A stretch of DNA of 45,570 nucleotides from Hyphomicrobiales bacterium (GCA_900473185.1 UCKU01000010.1:127050-172619); one strand, 5' to 3'; shown: positions 10,356 through 19,056, numbered from the stretch's first letter. The notes: generated by a model not told the origin, from the sequence alone. A program made the numbers and translations.

Positions 10356-11168
10356 ATGATGAGTGCCGCCACCATCAAGGAGGCGATGCCGCGTGCCGAA
10401 ACCGCACGGCTTGCGGTCTCCGTTCGCGATCTCGACATCCGCTTCGGAGACAGGGGCAATGAGGTCTCCGCCCTGACCAACGTCTCAGTCGATATTCCCG
10501 AGGGCTCCTTCGTCACCATGCTGGGACCATCGGGCTGCGGCAAGTCGACCCTGCTGCGCTGCATCGCCGACCTCGTTCACATCAGCAACGGCTCGGTTTC
10601 GGTGTTCGGCCGGCCGCCACGCCAGGCACGCGAAGGCCGCGATTTCGCCTTCGTTTTCCAGGAGGCGACGCTGCTACCATGGCGCAGCGTCATCGACAAT
10701 GTCCGCCTGCCGCTCGAGGTCGGCAAGCACGACAAGAGCTCTTATGCCGATCCGATGGAATTGCTGGCATTGGTCGGCCTGAAAGGACGCGAGAACGCCC
10801 TGCCGCATGAGCTGTCGGGCGGCATGCGGCAGCGTGTGGCGATCGCCCGCGCATTGGTGACAAAGCCGCGCATCCTGCTGATGGACGAGCCGTTCGGCGC
10901 ATTGGACGAGATCACCCGCGACAAGCTCAACGAGGAACTACTCCGCATCTGGCGGGAAACGGGAACCACCATCATCTTCGTGACCCATTCCATCCCGGAG
11001 GCTGCCTTCCTCGGCCAGCATGTGCTGATGCTGCAGGCCCATCCCGGCCGAGTAAAGGAATTCATGAAGCTCGACTTCCCCTATCCCCGCGCGCTTTCCA
11101 TGCGCGATACAGTGGATTTCGTCAGGGTAACAGCCCATTTGCGCGCGCTGCTGGAGGAATGCATATGA
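10356..11168 (+). CDS. ABC transporter ATP-binding protein, NitT/TauT type
   Basis: A 270-residue ATPase of the SsuB/TauB class. Walker A is GPSGCGKST (residues 57-65), the signature is LSGGMRQR, and Walker B is ILLMDEPFGALDE, followed by the H-loop FVTHSIPEA. Two adjacent ATG codons (10356 and 10359) are possible starts just after the binding-protein stop; a longer in-frame reading would run back into that gene and is rejected. The stop overlaps the permease gene region by a few bases. It energises import with the neighbouring permease and binding protein. Confidence 0.92.
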   Translation: MMSAATIKEAMPRAETARLAVSVRDLDIRFGDRGNEVSALTNVSVDIPEGSFVTMLGPSGCGKSTLLRCIADLVHISNGSVSVFGRPPRQAREGRDFAFVFQEATLLPWRSVIDNVRLPLEVGKHDKSSYADPMELLALVGLKGRENALPHELSGGMRQRVAIARALVTKPRILLMDEPFGALDEITRDKLNEELLRIWRETGTTIIFVTHSIPEAAFLGQHVLMLQAHPGRVKEFMKLDFPYPRALSMRDTVDFVRVTAHLRALLEECI

Positions 11169-11998
11169 GCAATGCCGTGCACTCCGAAACCCGTGGGGTC
11201 ACCAAGGCGCCGCGCAAGGTGGCTCTCCTCGATGCGACCATCGGCGTCCTGTCTTCGAATATGCCGGCGATCCTCGCCGCACTCGGCTGCATCGTGCTCT
11301 GGCAGGCCGTCATCTGGATCTTCAAGATCCCGACCTTCATGGCGCCAGCGCCGGTCGATGTCCTCTATGCGTTTCGCGACAATGCCGCGACTCTCACACG
11401 CAATCTCCTGCCGACGCTGCTCGAAGCTGTCCTCGGTTTCGTCTTCGGCAATCTCGTCGCAATCCTGCTGGCGATCTGGTTCGTTCACAGCGCCACCGCG
11501 GAGAAGGCCTTCTATCCGATCGCCGTCTTCATCAAGGCAATCCCGATCATCGCCGTCGCCCCGATCCTGGTCCTGATCTTCGGCAATGGCGTCGCGCCCA
11601 AGATCATCATCGCCGGCCTCATCTGTTTCTTCCCGACGCTGGTCAACATGGTTCAGGGTCTTCGCTCGGCGAGCCCCGCAATGCTTGATCTCATGAGGGT
11701 TCTTTCGGCCAGCAATTCCGAAATCCTCTGGAAGGTTCGCCTTCCAAGCGCGCTGCCCTTCCTCTTCGCCGCCCTGAAGATCGCGGCGACCAGCAGCGTC
11801 ATGGGGGCGATCGTGGCCGAATGGATCGGGTCCAGCTTCGGGCTCGGCGCGCTGATCATCGAAGCGACCTACAATTTCCGCTCGCCGCTTCTCTACGCAA
11901 CGGTGGTGATTGCCGCCCTGCTCGCCGTGATCCTGTTTTTCATCGTGTCGATCGCCGAGGCGAAGATGGTCCGCTGGAAACCGGCCGGCCAGCACTGA
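11165..11998 (+). CDS. ABC transporter permease, NitT/TauT type
   Basis: A 277-residue membrane protein of the BPD_transp_1 class with about six hydrophobic helices. The cytoplasmic coupling loop lies in MRVLSASNSEILWKVRLP followed by ALPFLFAALKIA. ATG codons at 11159 and 11165 are both in frame; 11165 is preferred because the GGAGGAA site (11153-11159) is then well spaced, while at 11159 it would touch the start codon. It forms the membrane part of the importer. A 30-base gap separates it from the FAD oxidoreductase. Confidence 0.92.
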   Translation: MSNAVHSETRGVTKAPRKVALLDATIGVLSSNMPAILAALGCIVLWQAVIWIFKIPTFMAPAPVDVLYAFRDNAATLTRNLLPTLLEAVLGFVFGNLVAILLAIWFVHSATAEKAFYPIAVFIKAIPIIAVAPILVLIFGNGVAPKIIIAGLICFFPTLVNMVQGLRSASPAMLDLMRVLSASNSEILWKVRLPSALPFLFAALKIAATSSVMGAIVAEWIGSSFGLGALIIEATYNFRSPLLYATVVIAALLAVILFFIVSIAEAKMVRWKPAGQH

Positions 11999-12028
11999 GC
12001 GCTCAAAAACAACATCAAGGAAACACCA

Positions 12029-13387
12029 ATGACACAGGTTATTCATCAGCCTGCACGGGATATCTCTGTCGTCGATCGCTCCGATGTGGTGGTGGTCGGC
12101 GGCGGCCCGGCCGGCATCGCAGCAGCGGTATCAGCCGCCAGGAACGGCGCAAGCGTCACGCTTCTCGAACGCTATCCCTATGTCGGCGGGCTTGCCGCCG
12201 GCGGCATGGTGCTGGTGCTCGACGACATGATCAACGAGCTTGAGATTACCGTGCGCGGCATCTGCATGGAAATGATCGAGCGGATGAAGGTCTGGGGCCT
12301 TTGCGTCACGCCGACCGATCGCGACCGCCTGATCGAGTTCAGGGAGACGCCGGAGGCCTGGCAGCGCTGGGCCCGTTGGGGTCTCTTCGACTTCCACACC
12401 CAGGCGATGCCGCATCCGATCTGCTTTTCGGCGGCATTCGATCCCGACGCGTTCAAGCGCGCCGCCTACGACATGATCGGTGAAGCCAAGATCAAGCTTA
12501 GAGCCCATAGCTGGTTCTCCTCGGCAATCGTAGAGGATGGGACGATCAAGGGCGTGACCTGCCAGACGAAGGAAGGCATGCAGGCCATCCTCGGCGATGT
12601 CGTCATTGACACCACAGGCGATCTGGATGTGGCCGCCAGCGCCGGCGCTGCGCATATCGAATCCAATTTCATCCTGACGACGGTTTCCCGCTGGGGAGGC
12701 GTCGATACGGAGGCCGCCGAGCGCTTCGAGCGGGAGGAGCCCGAAGCCTTCAAGGCGCTCGATCATGAGGCCAAGCGGCTGATCGGCGGCTGCTGGTCCT
12801 TCTGGTGGCTGAAAACCCCGCTGCCGGGCATCGTCTGGCTGAACTGCCCGCATATGCCGACGTTGAGCGGGCTGAAGGTCGCGGATCTGACCAAGGCCGA
12901 GATTGAGGGCCGCTCGCGCATAGCGAAGCTGCTCGAATTTGCCCGCCAGAAGATGCCGGGCTTCGAGAATGCCTATGTCGTTGATTTCGCGCCGCAGACG
13001 GGCGTGCGCCAGACGCGGCTGCTGCAGGGGGATTATGTCGTGACGAAGGACGACGTCATGACCCGCCGGCATTTCGCCGACACGGTCTGCCGCGGCCGCG
13101 ACTACTATACGCCCTACCGCGCGATGCTGCCCAGGGAGGTCGACCAGCTGATCGTCGCCGGCCGGCATTATTCCTCGACGCCGCAGGCGCAGAAATCCAG
13201 CCGCGAGATCCCACCCTGCATGGCGATGGGCGAGGCGGCGGGCGTCGCCGCAACCGTCGCGCTCAACGCTGGGACAACCGTTCGCAAGGCCGATATCCGG
13301 GCAATTCAGAAACAGATGCGGGCTCAGGGTGCCGACCCCGGCGATATCCCTTCCGAAAACGCGACATATTTGGAGGCTGCAGAATGA
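12029..13387 (+). CDS. FAD-dependent oxidoreductase (FAD_oxidored/GidA-like fold)
   Basis: A 452-residue flavoprotein. The dinucleotide-binding motif is GGGPAGIAAAVSAARNG (from about residue 24), with the ribose-binding Glu of LLER at the end of the second strand. It is followed by YVGGLAAGGMV, and the C-terminal part has the FAD-contact region IVAGRHYSSTPQ and an Ala-rich end helix. Such enzymes oxidise or reduce carbon-carbon or carbon-nitrogen bonds; I cannot name the substrate. It lies between an ABC importer and CoA-ester genes, so it probably acts on the imported compound before CoA activation. A 7Fe-type ferredoxin encoded on the facing unit might exchange electrons with it (inference). 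The next gene overlaps it by 4 bases. Confidence 0.85.
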   Translation: MTQVIHQPARDISVVDRSDVVVVGGGPAGIAAAVSAARNGASVTLLERYPYVGGLAAGGMVLVLDDMINELEITVRGICMEMIERMKVWGLCVTPTDRDRLIEFRETPEAWQRWARWGLFDFHTQAMPHPICFSAAFDPDAFKRAAYDMIGEAKIKLRAHSWFSSAIVEDGTIKGVTCQTKEGMQAILGDVVIDTTGDLDVAASAGAAHIESNFILTTVSRWGGVDTEAAERFEREEPEAFKALDHEAKRLIGGCWSFWWLKTPLPGIVWLNCPHMPTLSGLKVADLTKAEIEGRSRIAKLLEFARQKMPGFENAYVVDFAPQTGVRQTRLLQGDYVVTKDDVMTRRHFADTVCRGRDYYTPYRAMLPREVDQLIVAGRHYSSTPQAQKSSREIPPCMAMGEAAGVAATVALNAGTTVRKADIRAIQKQMRAQGADPGDIPSENATYLEAAE

Positions 13388-14541
13388 CCCCTTTGCCACT
13401 CGAGGGAATCCGCGTGATCGATTTCACGCAGGTCATGCTCGGCCCGTCCTGCACCCAGGTGATGGCCGACTACGGGGCAGAGGTCATCAAGATCGAAAAG
13501 GTCAAGATCGGCGATCTCTCACGCTGGTCGCTCGGCTCCGATCCGGACGGGCTCAATAATCCTGTCTTTTGCTCCTTAAACCGCAACAAGAAGAGTCTAG
13601 CGCTCGATCTGAAGGACGCCAGCGCTCGCAAGACCGTGCAGGCGCTGCTTGAGACAGCCGACGTGGTCGTCAACAACTTCCGCCCCGGCGTCATGGAGCG
13701 CATGGGTTTTGGCTATGAGGATCTGAAGAAGATCAATACGCGCCTGATCTACGCCGTCGGCACCGGCTTCGGACTGACCGGCCCCTACCAGCACAAAGGC
13801 GGTCAGGACGTGCTGGCGCAGGCAGTCTCCGGCGTCATGCGCCGCAAGTCCGACAACAGCCATCCGACATCAATCTATGCCACGCCGCTCGCCGACTATT
13901 CGGCCGGCATGCATCTCGTCCAAGGCATCCTGCTTGCCCTCCTGCAGCGCGACAAAACAGGCGAAGGCCAGCAGGTCGCCGTCAGCCTCTACAACTCGAT
14001 GATCGCCATGCAGATGCAGGAAGGCACGACGCATCTGATGCGGCAGAAGGACCTGAACTGGGGTGCCTTCCCGCTGACCGGCGTTTTCGAGACCACGGAC
14101 AGCGCGATCGTCATGGTCGGCGCCTTCAAGCCAAATCCGTTGCGCGACATCTGCGAAGCGCTGGAGATCGAAGACCTTTCGCAATATCCACAATACAAAG
14201 ATTTCGACGCCCAGATGGCGCGTCGGCCGGAATTGCAGGCGATCTTCCGCGACAACTTCGCCAAGAATAGCACCGCGCATTGGATCACGCGGCTGGAAGC
14301 CGTCGATATCCTCTGTGCGCCGGTGCGTTCATTGCCGGAAGCCTTGAAGGACGAGCAGACGATCGTAAACAAGATGATCCTCGAGGCAGGTGAGACTGCC
14401 GCCGGCCCGATCCGTCTGATCGGTTCGCCGATCGACATGTCGGCGGCACAGGTCGTCGTGCGGATTTCGCCGCCGCAGCTTGGCCAGCACAATGAGGAAA
14501 TTCTGGCCTCGCTATCCGAATCGCGGGGAGACGCAGCATGA
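13384..14541 (+). CDS. CaiB/BaiF-type family III CoA-transferase
   Basis: A 385-residue member of the family III (CaiB/BaiF, formyl-CoA) CoA-transferases. The N-terminus LEGIRVIDFTQVMLGP and the block RNKKSLALDLK followed by VVVNNFRPGVMERMG are diagnostic. The catalytic Asp is expected at residue 171 in PLADYSAGMH. These cytosolic enzymes move CoA between carboxylic acids through an aspartyl-CoA intermediate. It overlaps both neighbours by 4 bases (ATGA), so it is translated with the FAD enzyme and the crotonase. It would activate an acid produced from the imported substrate; the donor and acceptor are unknown. Confidence 0.9.
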   Translation: MTPLPLEGIRVIDFTQVMLGPSCTQVMADYGAEVIKIEKVKIGDLSRWSLGSDPDGLNNPVFCSLNRNKKSLALDLKDASARKTVQALLETADVVVNNFRPGVMERMGFGYEDLKKINTRLIYAVGTGFGLTGPYQHKGGQDVLAQAVSGVMRRKSDNSHPTSIYATPLADYSAGMHLVQGILLALLQRDKTGEGQQVAVSLYNSMIAMQMQEGTTHLMRQKDLNWGAFPLTGVFETTDSAIVMVGAFKPNPLRDICEALEIEDLSQYPQYKDFDAQMARRPELQAIFRDNFAKNSTAHWITRLEAVDILCAPVRSLPEALKDEQTIVNKMILEAGETAAGPIRLIGSPIDMSAAQVVVRISPPQLGQHNEEILASLSESRGDAA

Positions 14542-15314
14542 GCGTCTCCTTCACCGTAAAAGATCGCGTCGCGCGCGTCACACTTGATCGGCCCGACCGC
14601 ATGAACGCGGTCGATGCCGAGACGGAAGCGGAACTTGAGGCGATCTGGATGGAGATCGAGAGGCGCGACGACATCAGCTGTGTCGTCCTGACCGGCTCCG
14701 GCGAGAAGGCTTTTTGCGCCGGTGCCGACATGAAGGGCGGAAGCGGTAATTCCGGCGTCGATTACTGGACCGTCGGGCGCGAAAACGGCTTTGGCGGCCT
14801 CGCCTTCCGCCGCTCACTCGACGTTCCTATCATCGCTCGCGTCAATGGCTATGCACTTGGCGGCGGCTTCGAGATGGTGCTCGGTTGCGATATCGTCATC
14901 GCAGTCGAGACAGCACGGTTCGGCCTCCCCGAAGCCCGGGTCGGTCGCATGCCGCTCGATGGCGGCATGATTCTGCTGCAGCGCAAGATCGCCTTCAATC
15001 GCGCCATGGCTGTAATGTTGACCGGGCGGCAATTCAGCGCTCTCGAAATGGCAAACTATGGCATCGTCAACGAGGTCGTGCCGTCAACCGAGCTCGATGC
15101 AGCCATCGAGCGCTGGGTTTCCGATGTCGTCGCCTGTGCGCCGCTGTCGCTGCGCGCTATCAAGCAGACGGTCAATCGCACGGCGCATCTGAGCCCGGCC
15201 GAGGCGCAGGCGCTCAGGACTCCTGCCCTGATTAAGGCCTTGAAAAGCGAGGATGCCATGGAAGGGGTCATGGCCTTCCGCGAAAAGCGGACGCCCGTTT
15301 GGCGCGGCAGATAG
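14538..15314 (+). CDS. enoyl-CoA hydratase/isomerase family protein
   Basis: A 258-residue crotonase-fold protein. The oxyanion-hole segments are AFCAGADMK (about 58-66) and ALGGGFEM (106-113). Both glutamates used by classical hydratases are present: Glu112 in GGGFEM and Glu132 in LPEARVG. That favours hydration of an enoyl-CoA over a pure isomerase or decarboxylase role. It overlaps the CoA-transferase by 4 bases and would act on the CoA ester made by it. The C-terminal helix (FREKRTPVWRGR) matches the usual end of the family. Confidence 0.9.
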   Translation: MSVSFTVKDRVARVTLDRPDRMNAVDAETEAELEAIWMEIERRDDISCVVLTGSGEKAFCAGADMKGGSGNSGVDYWTVGRENGFGGLAFRRSLDVPIIARVNGYALGGGFEMVLGCDIVIAVETARFGLPEARVGRMPLDGGMILLQRKIAFNRAMAVMLTGRQFSALEMANYGIVNEVVPSTELDAAIERWVSDVVACAPLSLRAIKQTVNRTAHLSPAEAQALRTPALIKALKSEDAMEGVMAFREKRTPVWRGR

Positions 15315-15349
15315 GCATGCTATAGCTTCGAGATCGCCGAGGGCTTATA

Positions 15350-16273
15350 ATGCATGCCAGCATCCTGAAGTATTTCGCCGAGGTTGCACGCTCCGGATCA
15401 ATCCGAAAGGCATCTGAAGAGCTGCATGTGGCAACCTCCGCCGTCAGCCGCCAAATCAAGAAGCTGGAAGACGAGCTTGGAACACCGCTGTTCGAGCGCT
15501 TTTCCGACGGTTTGCGCCTGACTTCTGCCGGCGAAATCGTGCTGCGTCATGCCAAGGAGACGCTGCAGGACTTCGAGGTCATGAAGTCCAATCTTGGCGA
15601 CCTTCGGGGAAAGAATACGGGCCGCGTGCATATTGCCGCCCTTGATAGCCTGCTCGTCACGTTTCTTCCTGATTTCATTAAGAGGTTTCATAAGCTGCAT
15701 CCAGCAGTCGACTTTCGCGTCCGAGCAGGAGCCTACAACAATATTTTCCATTTCATGGCGGGTGGCGACATTGATATCGGCATCAGCTTCGACCTTGCGA
15801 CCCCACATGATTTGAAGCTTGTGGGCTCGATCCGCACAGCCTTCATGGCCATGGTCGCTCCATCGCACTCATTGGCGCGGGCGAAATCAGTGACGTTGCC
15901 AGAATGCGCCCAGTTTAAGCTTCTTCTGGCGCTTGATAGTGAAGTCGTCAGTTCGGCGATAGCAGTCGAACTTGCGGGGCTCAATCGAGTGGGGCGAACG
16001 TTGGTCGCATCCAACAATCCAATCCTCCTCAAACCATTAATCATGTCTGGTGACGGCATTGGTTTTTTCACGCCAGTGGGACTCTGGCCGGAAATCCAGG
16101 CGGGCGAAATCGTTGCCATCCCGATCCGGGACTTCAAGCTTAACATAGTCGATATCGGTATTTTCGTGCCGCGCGACCGGCATCTAACTCACGCCAGCCA
16201 GGCGGTTATCGAGCAGCTTAATATCGAACTGCGCAGGTTTGGCGAGGATTTGAGAGCCATCGTCAGCAGATGA
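15350..16273 (+). CDS. LysR-family transcriptional regulator
   Basis: A 307-residue regulator. The N-terminal winged helix (residues 1-60: YFAEVARSGSIRKASEEL, then SAVSRQIKKLEDELGTPLFER) is a standard LysR DNA-binding domain; the rest is an effector-binding domain. It sits 35 bases after the crotonase and 7 bases before the amidohydrolase, inside the operon it probably controls. TTGCC-N5-GGCAA repeats upstream of 9317 and of 18950 are good candidates for its binding sites. The gene looks less GC-rich than its neighbours, especially around 15890-16160, which may reflect a separate origin. Confidence 0.92.
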   Translation: MHASILKYFAEVARSGSIRKASEELHVATSAVSRQIKKLEDELGTPLFERFSDGLRLTSAGEIVLRHAKETLQDFEVMKSNLGDLRGKNTGRVHIAALDSLLVTFLPDFIKRFHKLHPAVDFRVRAGAYNNIFHFMAGGDIDIGISFDLATPHDLKLVGSIRTAFMAMVAPSHSLARAKSVTLPECAQFKLLLALDSEVVSSAIAVELAGLNRVGRTLVASNNPILLKPLIMSGDGIGFFTPVGLWPEIQAGEIVAIPIRDFKLNIVDIGIFVPRDRHLTHASQAVIEQLNIELRRFGEDLRAIVSR

Positions 16274-16280
16274 GAAGAGC

Positions 16281-17678
16281 ATGAGAAAGATCCGCCTGCT
16301 AAAATCTCCCGGCTATGGCCCGGCCACACGCCTGGACAGACTGACAGACCTGCCATCTCAATTCGGCGCTGTGACTGCGCTGCCCGGCGACCTGATCATG
16401 CCGTCACCTGTCAATGCTCACGATCATGGCTACGGCATCCGCACTCTTGATTTCGGTGCGGCCGACGACGCTCTGGAAGTGTGGATACCGGGCCTCAGGC
16501 TCCGGCCGCGAACAGATCCCTATCTCGAAGCGCTCGTCGCCTTCGGCCGGCTTGCCAGAACCGGCGTCGGCGCGACCATGCATTGCCACAACTCCCTCAA
16601 CGTTGATCGTCTGGTCGATGAAGCAAATGCGGTTATGAGGGCCGCAGGCGATGTCGGCATTCGACTTGGTCTTTCCTGTCCACTTCTCGACCACGACGCC
16701 TGGGCCTATGATGGCGGCCCGCAGCGATTGCGCCCGTTTCTCTCCGAAGGCGATTGGGATGCGCTCGCCGGCACGGTTCCGAACTATGCGCCCACTTACG
16801 CACAGCTTGATGCCGTCGAGGCTGTCGCCGCCGCCAATACCAATCCGCTCGTCGATGTGCAGTATGGTCCGATCGGGCCGCAATGGTGTTCGAACGCACT
16901 TCTGGAGGCGGTCGCCGAAGCTTCCGCGCGCCATGGTCGACGCATCCACATGCATCTGCTCGAGAGCCCGCGCCAACGCGCTTGGCTCGATCGGCGCTTT
17001 CCTGAAGGTATCGTCAGTTATCTTGACAAGATCGGCTTCCTCTCGCCTAGGCTCGCCATTGCCCATGGCGTCCAGTTGCGCCCCGACGAATACGAACTAC
17101 TGGCCGAACGCGGCGTGCAGCTCGTCAGCAATCCCTCAGCCAATCTCCGCCTCCGCTCGGGCATCGCACCGCTCGCATCCGCGCTAGAGATTGGCAGGCC
17201 AGCCTTCGCCATTGGTCTCGACGGCACCGGACTGGATGACGATCAGGATCTCTGGCGGGAGATGCGGCTCCTCTATCTCCTGCAGGGCGGGCGCGGCCTG
17301 ACGCGACGATTGACGGCGCAAAATGTGTTCGATGCCGCGATCCGCGTGGGCCGCCAGGTGATCAATGCATACGAAGCCGAAGATTTCACCATTATCGGCT
17401 ATCAATCTTTGATCGCCGATGCAATCTTCGACGACGCCGACGAAGCGGAAATCCTATTGACCCGCATGAGCGCCAGACATGCCAAGGGGCTTGTCGTTGC
17501 GGGCCGGGAGGTCATGCGCCAAGGAAAACTGACAGGCATCGACTTTGACGCAGCCTTGTGCGAACTCCTGGCGCAGGCCAGAGCCGATCTGCCGAGGCTT
17601 GAAAAGCAACGCCCTCTCGTTCGTGCTTTGTCCGAAGCCACGCGTGCCTACTATGCGACCTGGCCGGGGATCTTATAA
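16281..17678 (+). CDS. metal-dependent amidohydrolase (AtzA/TrzA/cytosine-deaminase-like)
   Basis: A 465-residue amidohydrolase. The metal site can be followed through the sequence: HDH (His47, His49), HMHLLE (His223, His225, Glu228), His262 in IAHGVQL and Asp314 in GLDGTG. NPSANLRLRSG (284-294) matches the conserved segment of the chlorohydrolase/deaminase group. Such enzymes hydrolyse C-N (or C-Cl) bonds of heterocycles or guanidino-like compounds in the cytosol. Its presence with a NitT/TauT importer suggests that the imported compound is a nitrogenous ring or amide (inference). It lies 7 bases after the LysR gene and converges on the aldolase gene. Confidence 0.88.
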   Translation: MRKIRLLKSPGYGPATRLDRLTDLPSQFGAVTALPGDLIMPSPVNAHDHGYGIRTLDFGAADDALEVWIPGLRLRPRTDPYLEALVAFGRLARTGVGATMHCHNSLNVDRLVDEANAVMRAAGDVGIRLGLSCPLLDHDAWAYDGGPQRLRPFLSEGDWDALAGTVPNYAPTYAQLDAVEAVAAANTNPLVDVQYGPIGPQWCSNALLEAVAEASARHGRRIHMHLLESPRQRAWLDRRFPEGIVSYLDKIGFLSPRLAIAHGVQLRPDEYELLAERGVQLVSNPSANLRLRSGIAPLASALEIGRPAFAIGLDGTGLDDDQDLWREMRLLYLLQGGRGLTRRLTAQNVFDAAIRVGRQVINAYEAEDFTIIGYQSLIADAIFDDADEAEILLTRMSARHAKGLVVAGREVMRQGKLTGIDFDAALCELLAQARADLPRLEKQRPLVRALSEATRAYYATWPGIL

Positions 17679-17696
17679 TTTCGGGTGCGGCTGAGA

Positions 17697-18587
17697 TTAT
17701 GCGTCGACTGGCGCAACGAGCCGCAATGCATCGAGGCTATCGAGCGTTTTCTTGCCAGTGATCGGCAATTGAGGCGGCAACACTCTGTGCCAGACCGCAT
17801 TTTCGCTGCGCTTGCCGACGAGGTACTTAACTCCCGGAATAAGAGGATGAGCGGTGATGGCCTGCCGCAGACAATGCACCTGATCCAGCAGCTGGGCATT
17901 ATCCTGATCTTGCCATAGTCGTTGCGATGAGGGAGGGTCGATGTTGACTGTCGCCGAGATGCAGCCCGCATAGCCATCGCGACCGGCACCGGCAAGCGCC
18001 GCCTCGCTGCTCGGGAAGACGCCGAAGCCGGCGATCTTGGCGAGCTCGCGTGCATAGGAAAGATTGCCGGAACTATCCTTCGCCCCAAGAATCCGGTTTG
18101 GAAAAGCCTGCGAAAGCCGCGCTGACAAAGCTGGTGAAAACTCGATGCCGGTCAATTGCGGGAAGTTATAGAGGTAGATCGCGATCGGCGTCTCCTGCGT
18201 CCTTGCCACAAGCTCGGCAAACCATGCAAACAAGCCGTCTTCCTCAACAGGCTTGTAGTAATAGGGCGCCAGCACGAGCGCTGCCGCGAAACCAAGATCG
18301 AAGGCACGGCGCGTCAATGCAACCGTCGTTTCCAGATCCGGCGTGCCGGTCCCGACCATCAGCCTGCTACCATCCAATTCCCGCGCCGCGGCCATCATGA
18401 GAGCGCTGCGCTGGGCTGGAGAAAGAGAGTTGGCCTCGCCTGTTGTGCCCAGCACGTTGAGAAAATCGCAGCCATTGTTAAGGCACCAGCGGGCGTGTTC
18501 GATGAAGGCGGCATCATCGATGTCGCCCCCATCGTCGAAAGGCGTGGGCACGGCGGCGATCACGCCGGAAATCCGGGTCTGCGTCAC
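17697..18587 (-). CDS. DapA/NanA-superfamily aldolase or hydratase
   Basis: A 296-residue (beta/alpha)8 class I aldolase-superfamily protein. It has the substrate-carboxylate loop GTTGE (47-51), the proton-relay Tyr in YLYNFP (Tyr140), and the Schiff-base Lys170 in LGAKDSSG. True dihydrodipicolinate synthase is normally chromosomal housekeeping; this one is paired with a ferredoxin next to catabolic genes, so it more likely cleaves or dehydrates a 2-oxo acid from the imported substrate. The GTG start has a GGAGGAG site 7 bases away. It is the second gene of a two-gene minus-strand unit after the ferredoxin and converges with the amidohydrolase. Confidence 0.88.
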   Translation of the reverse strand: MTQTRISGVIAAVPTPFDDGGDIDDAAFIEHARWCLNNGCDFLNVLGTTGEANSLSPAQRSALMMAAARELDGSRLMVGTGTPDLETTVALTRRAFDLGFAAALVLAPYYYKPVEEDGLFAWFAELVARTQETPIAIYLYNFPQLTGIEFSPALSARLSQAFPNRILGAKDSSGNLSYARELAKIAGFGVFPSSEAALAGAGRDGYAGCISATVNIDPPSSQRLWQDQDNAQLLDQVHCLRQAITAHPLIPGVKYLVGKRSENAVWHRVLPPQLPITGKKTLDSLDALRLVAPVDA

Positions 18588-18608
18588 GAAATGGCTCCTC
18601 CCATTTTA

Positions 18609-18950
18609 TCAGATTCTGCTTTCGATCGATCTGCTGTAAGCTGTCACGAAAGGATGATCGAGGCTGGTGACGCGGCTCTTGTCCCAACCACCGGGGGAGC
18701 CCCATCCGGTGACGACATCGGCAAAGAAATCGCGATTGACGTCGCGCAGGAACAGCCGCTCCGTTGGCATTTCCTCGTCCCACAAGATAGCATCGACCGG
18801 GCAAACAGAAAGGCAGAGCCCGCAATTGATGCATTCCTCCGGCTGAATGTAGAACATTCTTCCGCCCTCGTAGATGCAATCGACCGGACAGGCGACCGTG
18901 CAGGCTCCGTCCTTCGTATCGATGCAGGGTTCGGTAATTACGTAAGCCAT
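18609..18950 (-). CDS. 7Fe-type (3Fe-4S/4Fe-4S) ferredoxin
   Basis: A 113-residue ferredoxin with cysteines at 9, 17, 21, 25, 40, 43, 46 and 50. This is the Azotobacter FdI pattern shifted by one residue: Cys9, Cys17 and Cys50 for a 3Fe-4S cluster; Cys21, Cys40, Cys43 and Cys46 for a 4Fe-4S cluster; Cys25 free. Rhizobia normally carry a housekeeping FdxA of this size, but here the gene leads an operon with an aldolase, 21 bases apart. A LysR-like repeat lies 92 bases upstream. Its partner may be the FAD oxidoreductase at 12029 (inference). Confidence 0.92.
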   Translation of the reverse strand: MAYVITEPCIDTKDGACTVACPVDCIYEGGRMFYIQPEECINCGLCLSVCPVDAILWDEEMPTERLFLRDVNRDFFADVVTGWGSPGGWDKSRVTSLDHPFVTAYSRSIESRI

Positions 18951-19041
18951 GTCTGTCGCCTCACGGCGCTCTGAACGGCGCCGTTAGCAAACTATGACAA
19001 ACCGGAGCGTTCTTAAGAAGCGCCGATTTTCGGCTCTTTCG

Positions 19042-19056
19042 TTGCCGAAACGGCAA
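19042..19056. promoter_or_regulatory. LysR-type operator candidate, site 2
   Basis: The perfect inverted repeat TTGCC-GAAAC-GGCAA has the same half-sites and 5-base spacer as site 1 at 9188. It lies 92 bases before the ferredoxin start on the minus strand. A second overlapping repeat, TTTCGGC (19028-19034) with GCCGAAA (19044-19050), may form an adjacent half-site as in many LysR promoters. Confidence 0.6.

Noticed and set aside
9317..11998. Thiamine-pyrimidine (ThiXYZ) importer
   Set aside because: The transporter class is compatible, but no thiamine-salvage genes are present and the neighbours are CoA-ester and amidohydrolase genes.
12131..13399. Minus-strand frame of 422 codons opposite the FAD oxidoreductase
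   Set aside because: Shadow frame; no domain motif, while the plus strand has a clear FAD-binding fold.
17697..18587. Housekeeping dihydrodipicolinate synthase (dapA)
   Set aside because: The Schiff-base Lys and GTTGE loop are shared by the whole superfamily, and the pairing with a ferredoxin next to catabolic genes argues for a catabolic aldolase or hydratase.
18156..18974. Plus-strand frame of 272 codons opposite the aldolase and ferredoxin genes
   Set aside because: Shadow of two genes with clear catalytic and cysteine motifs on the other strand.
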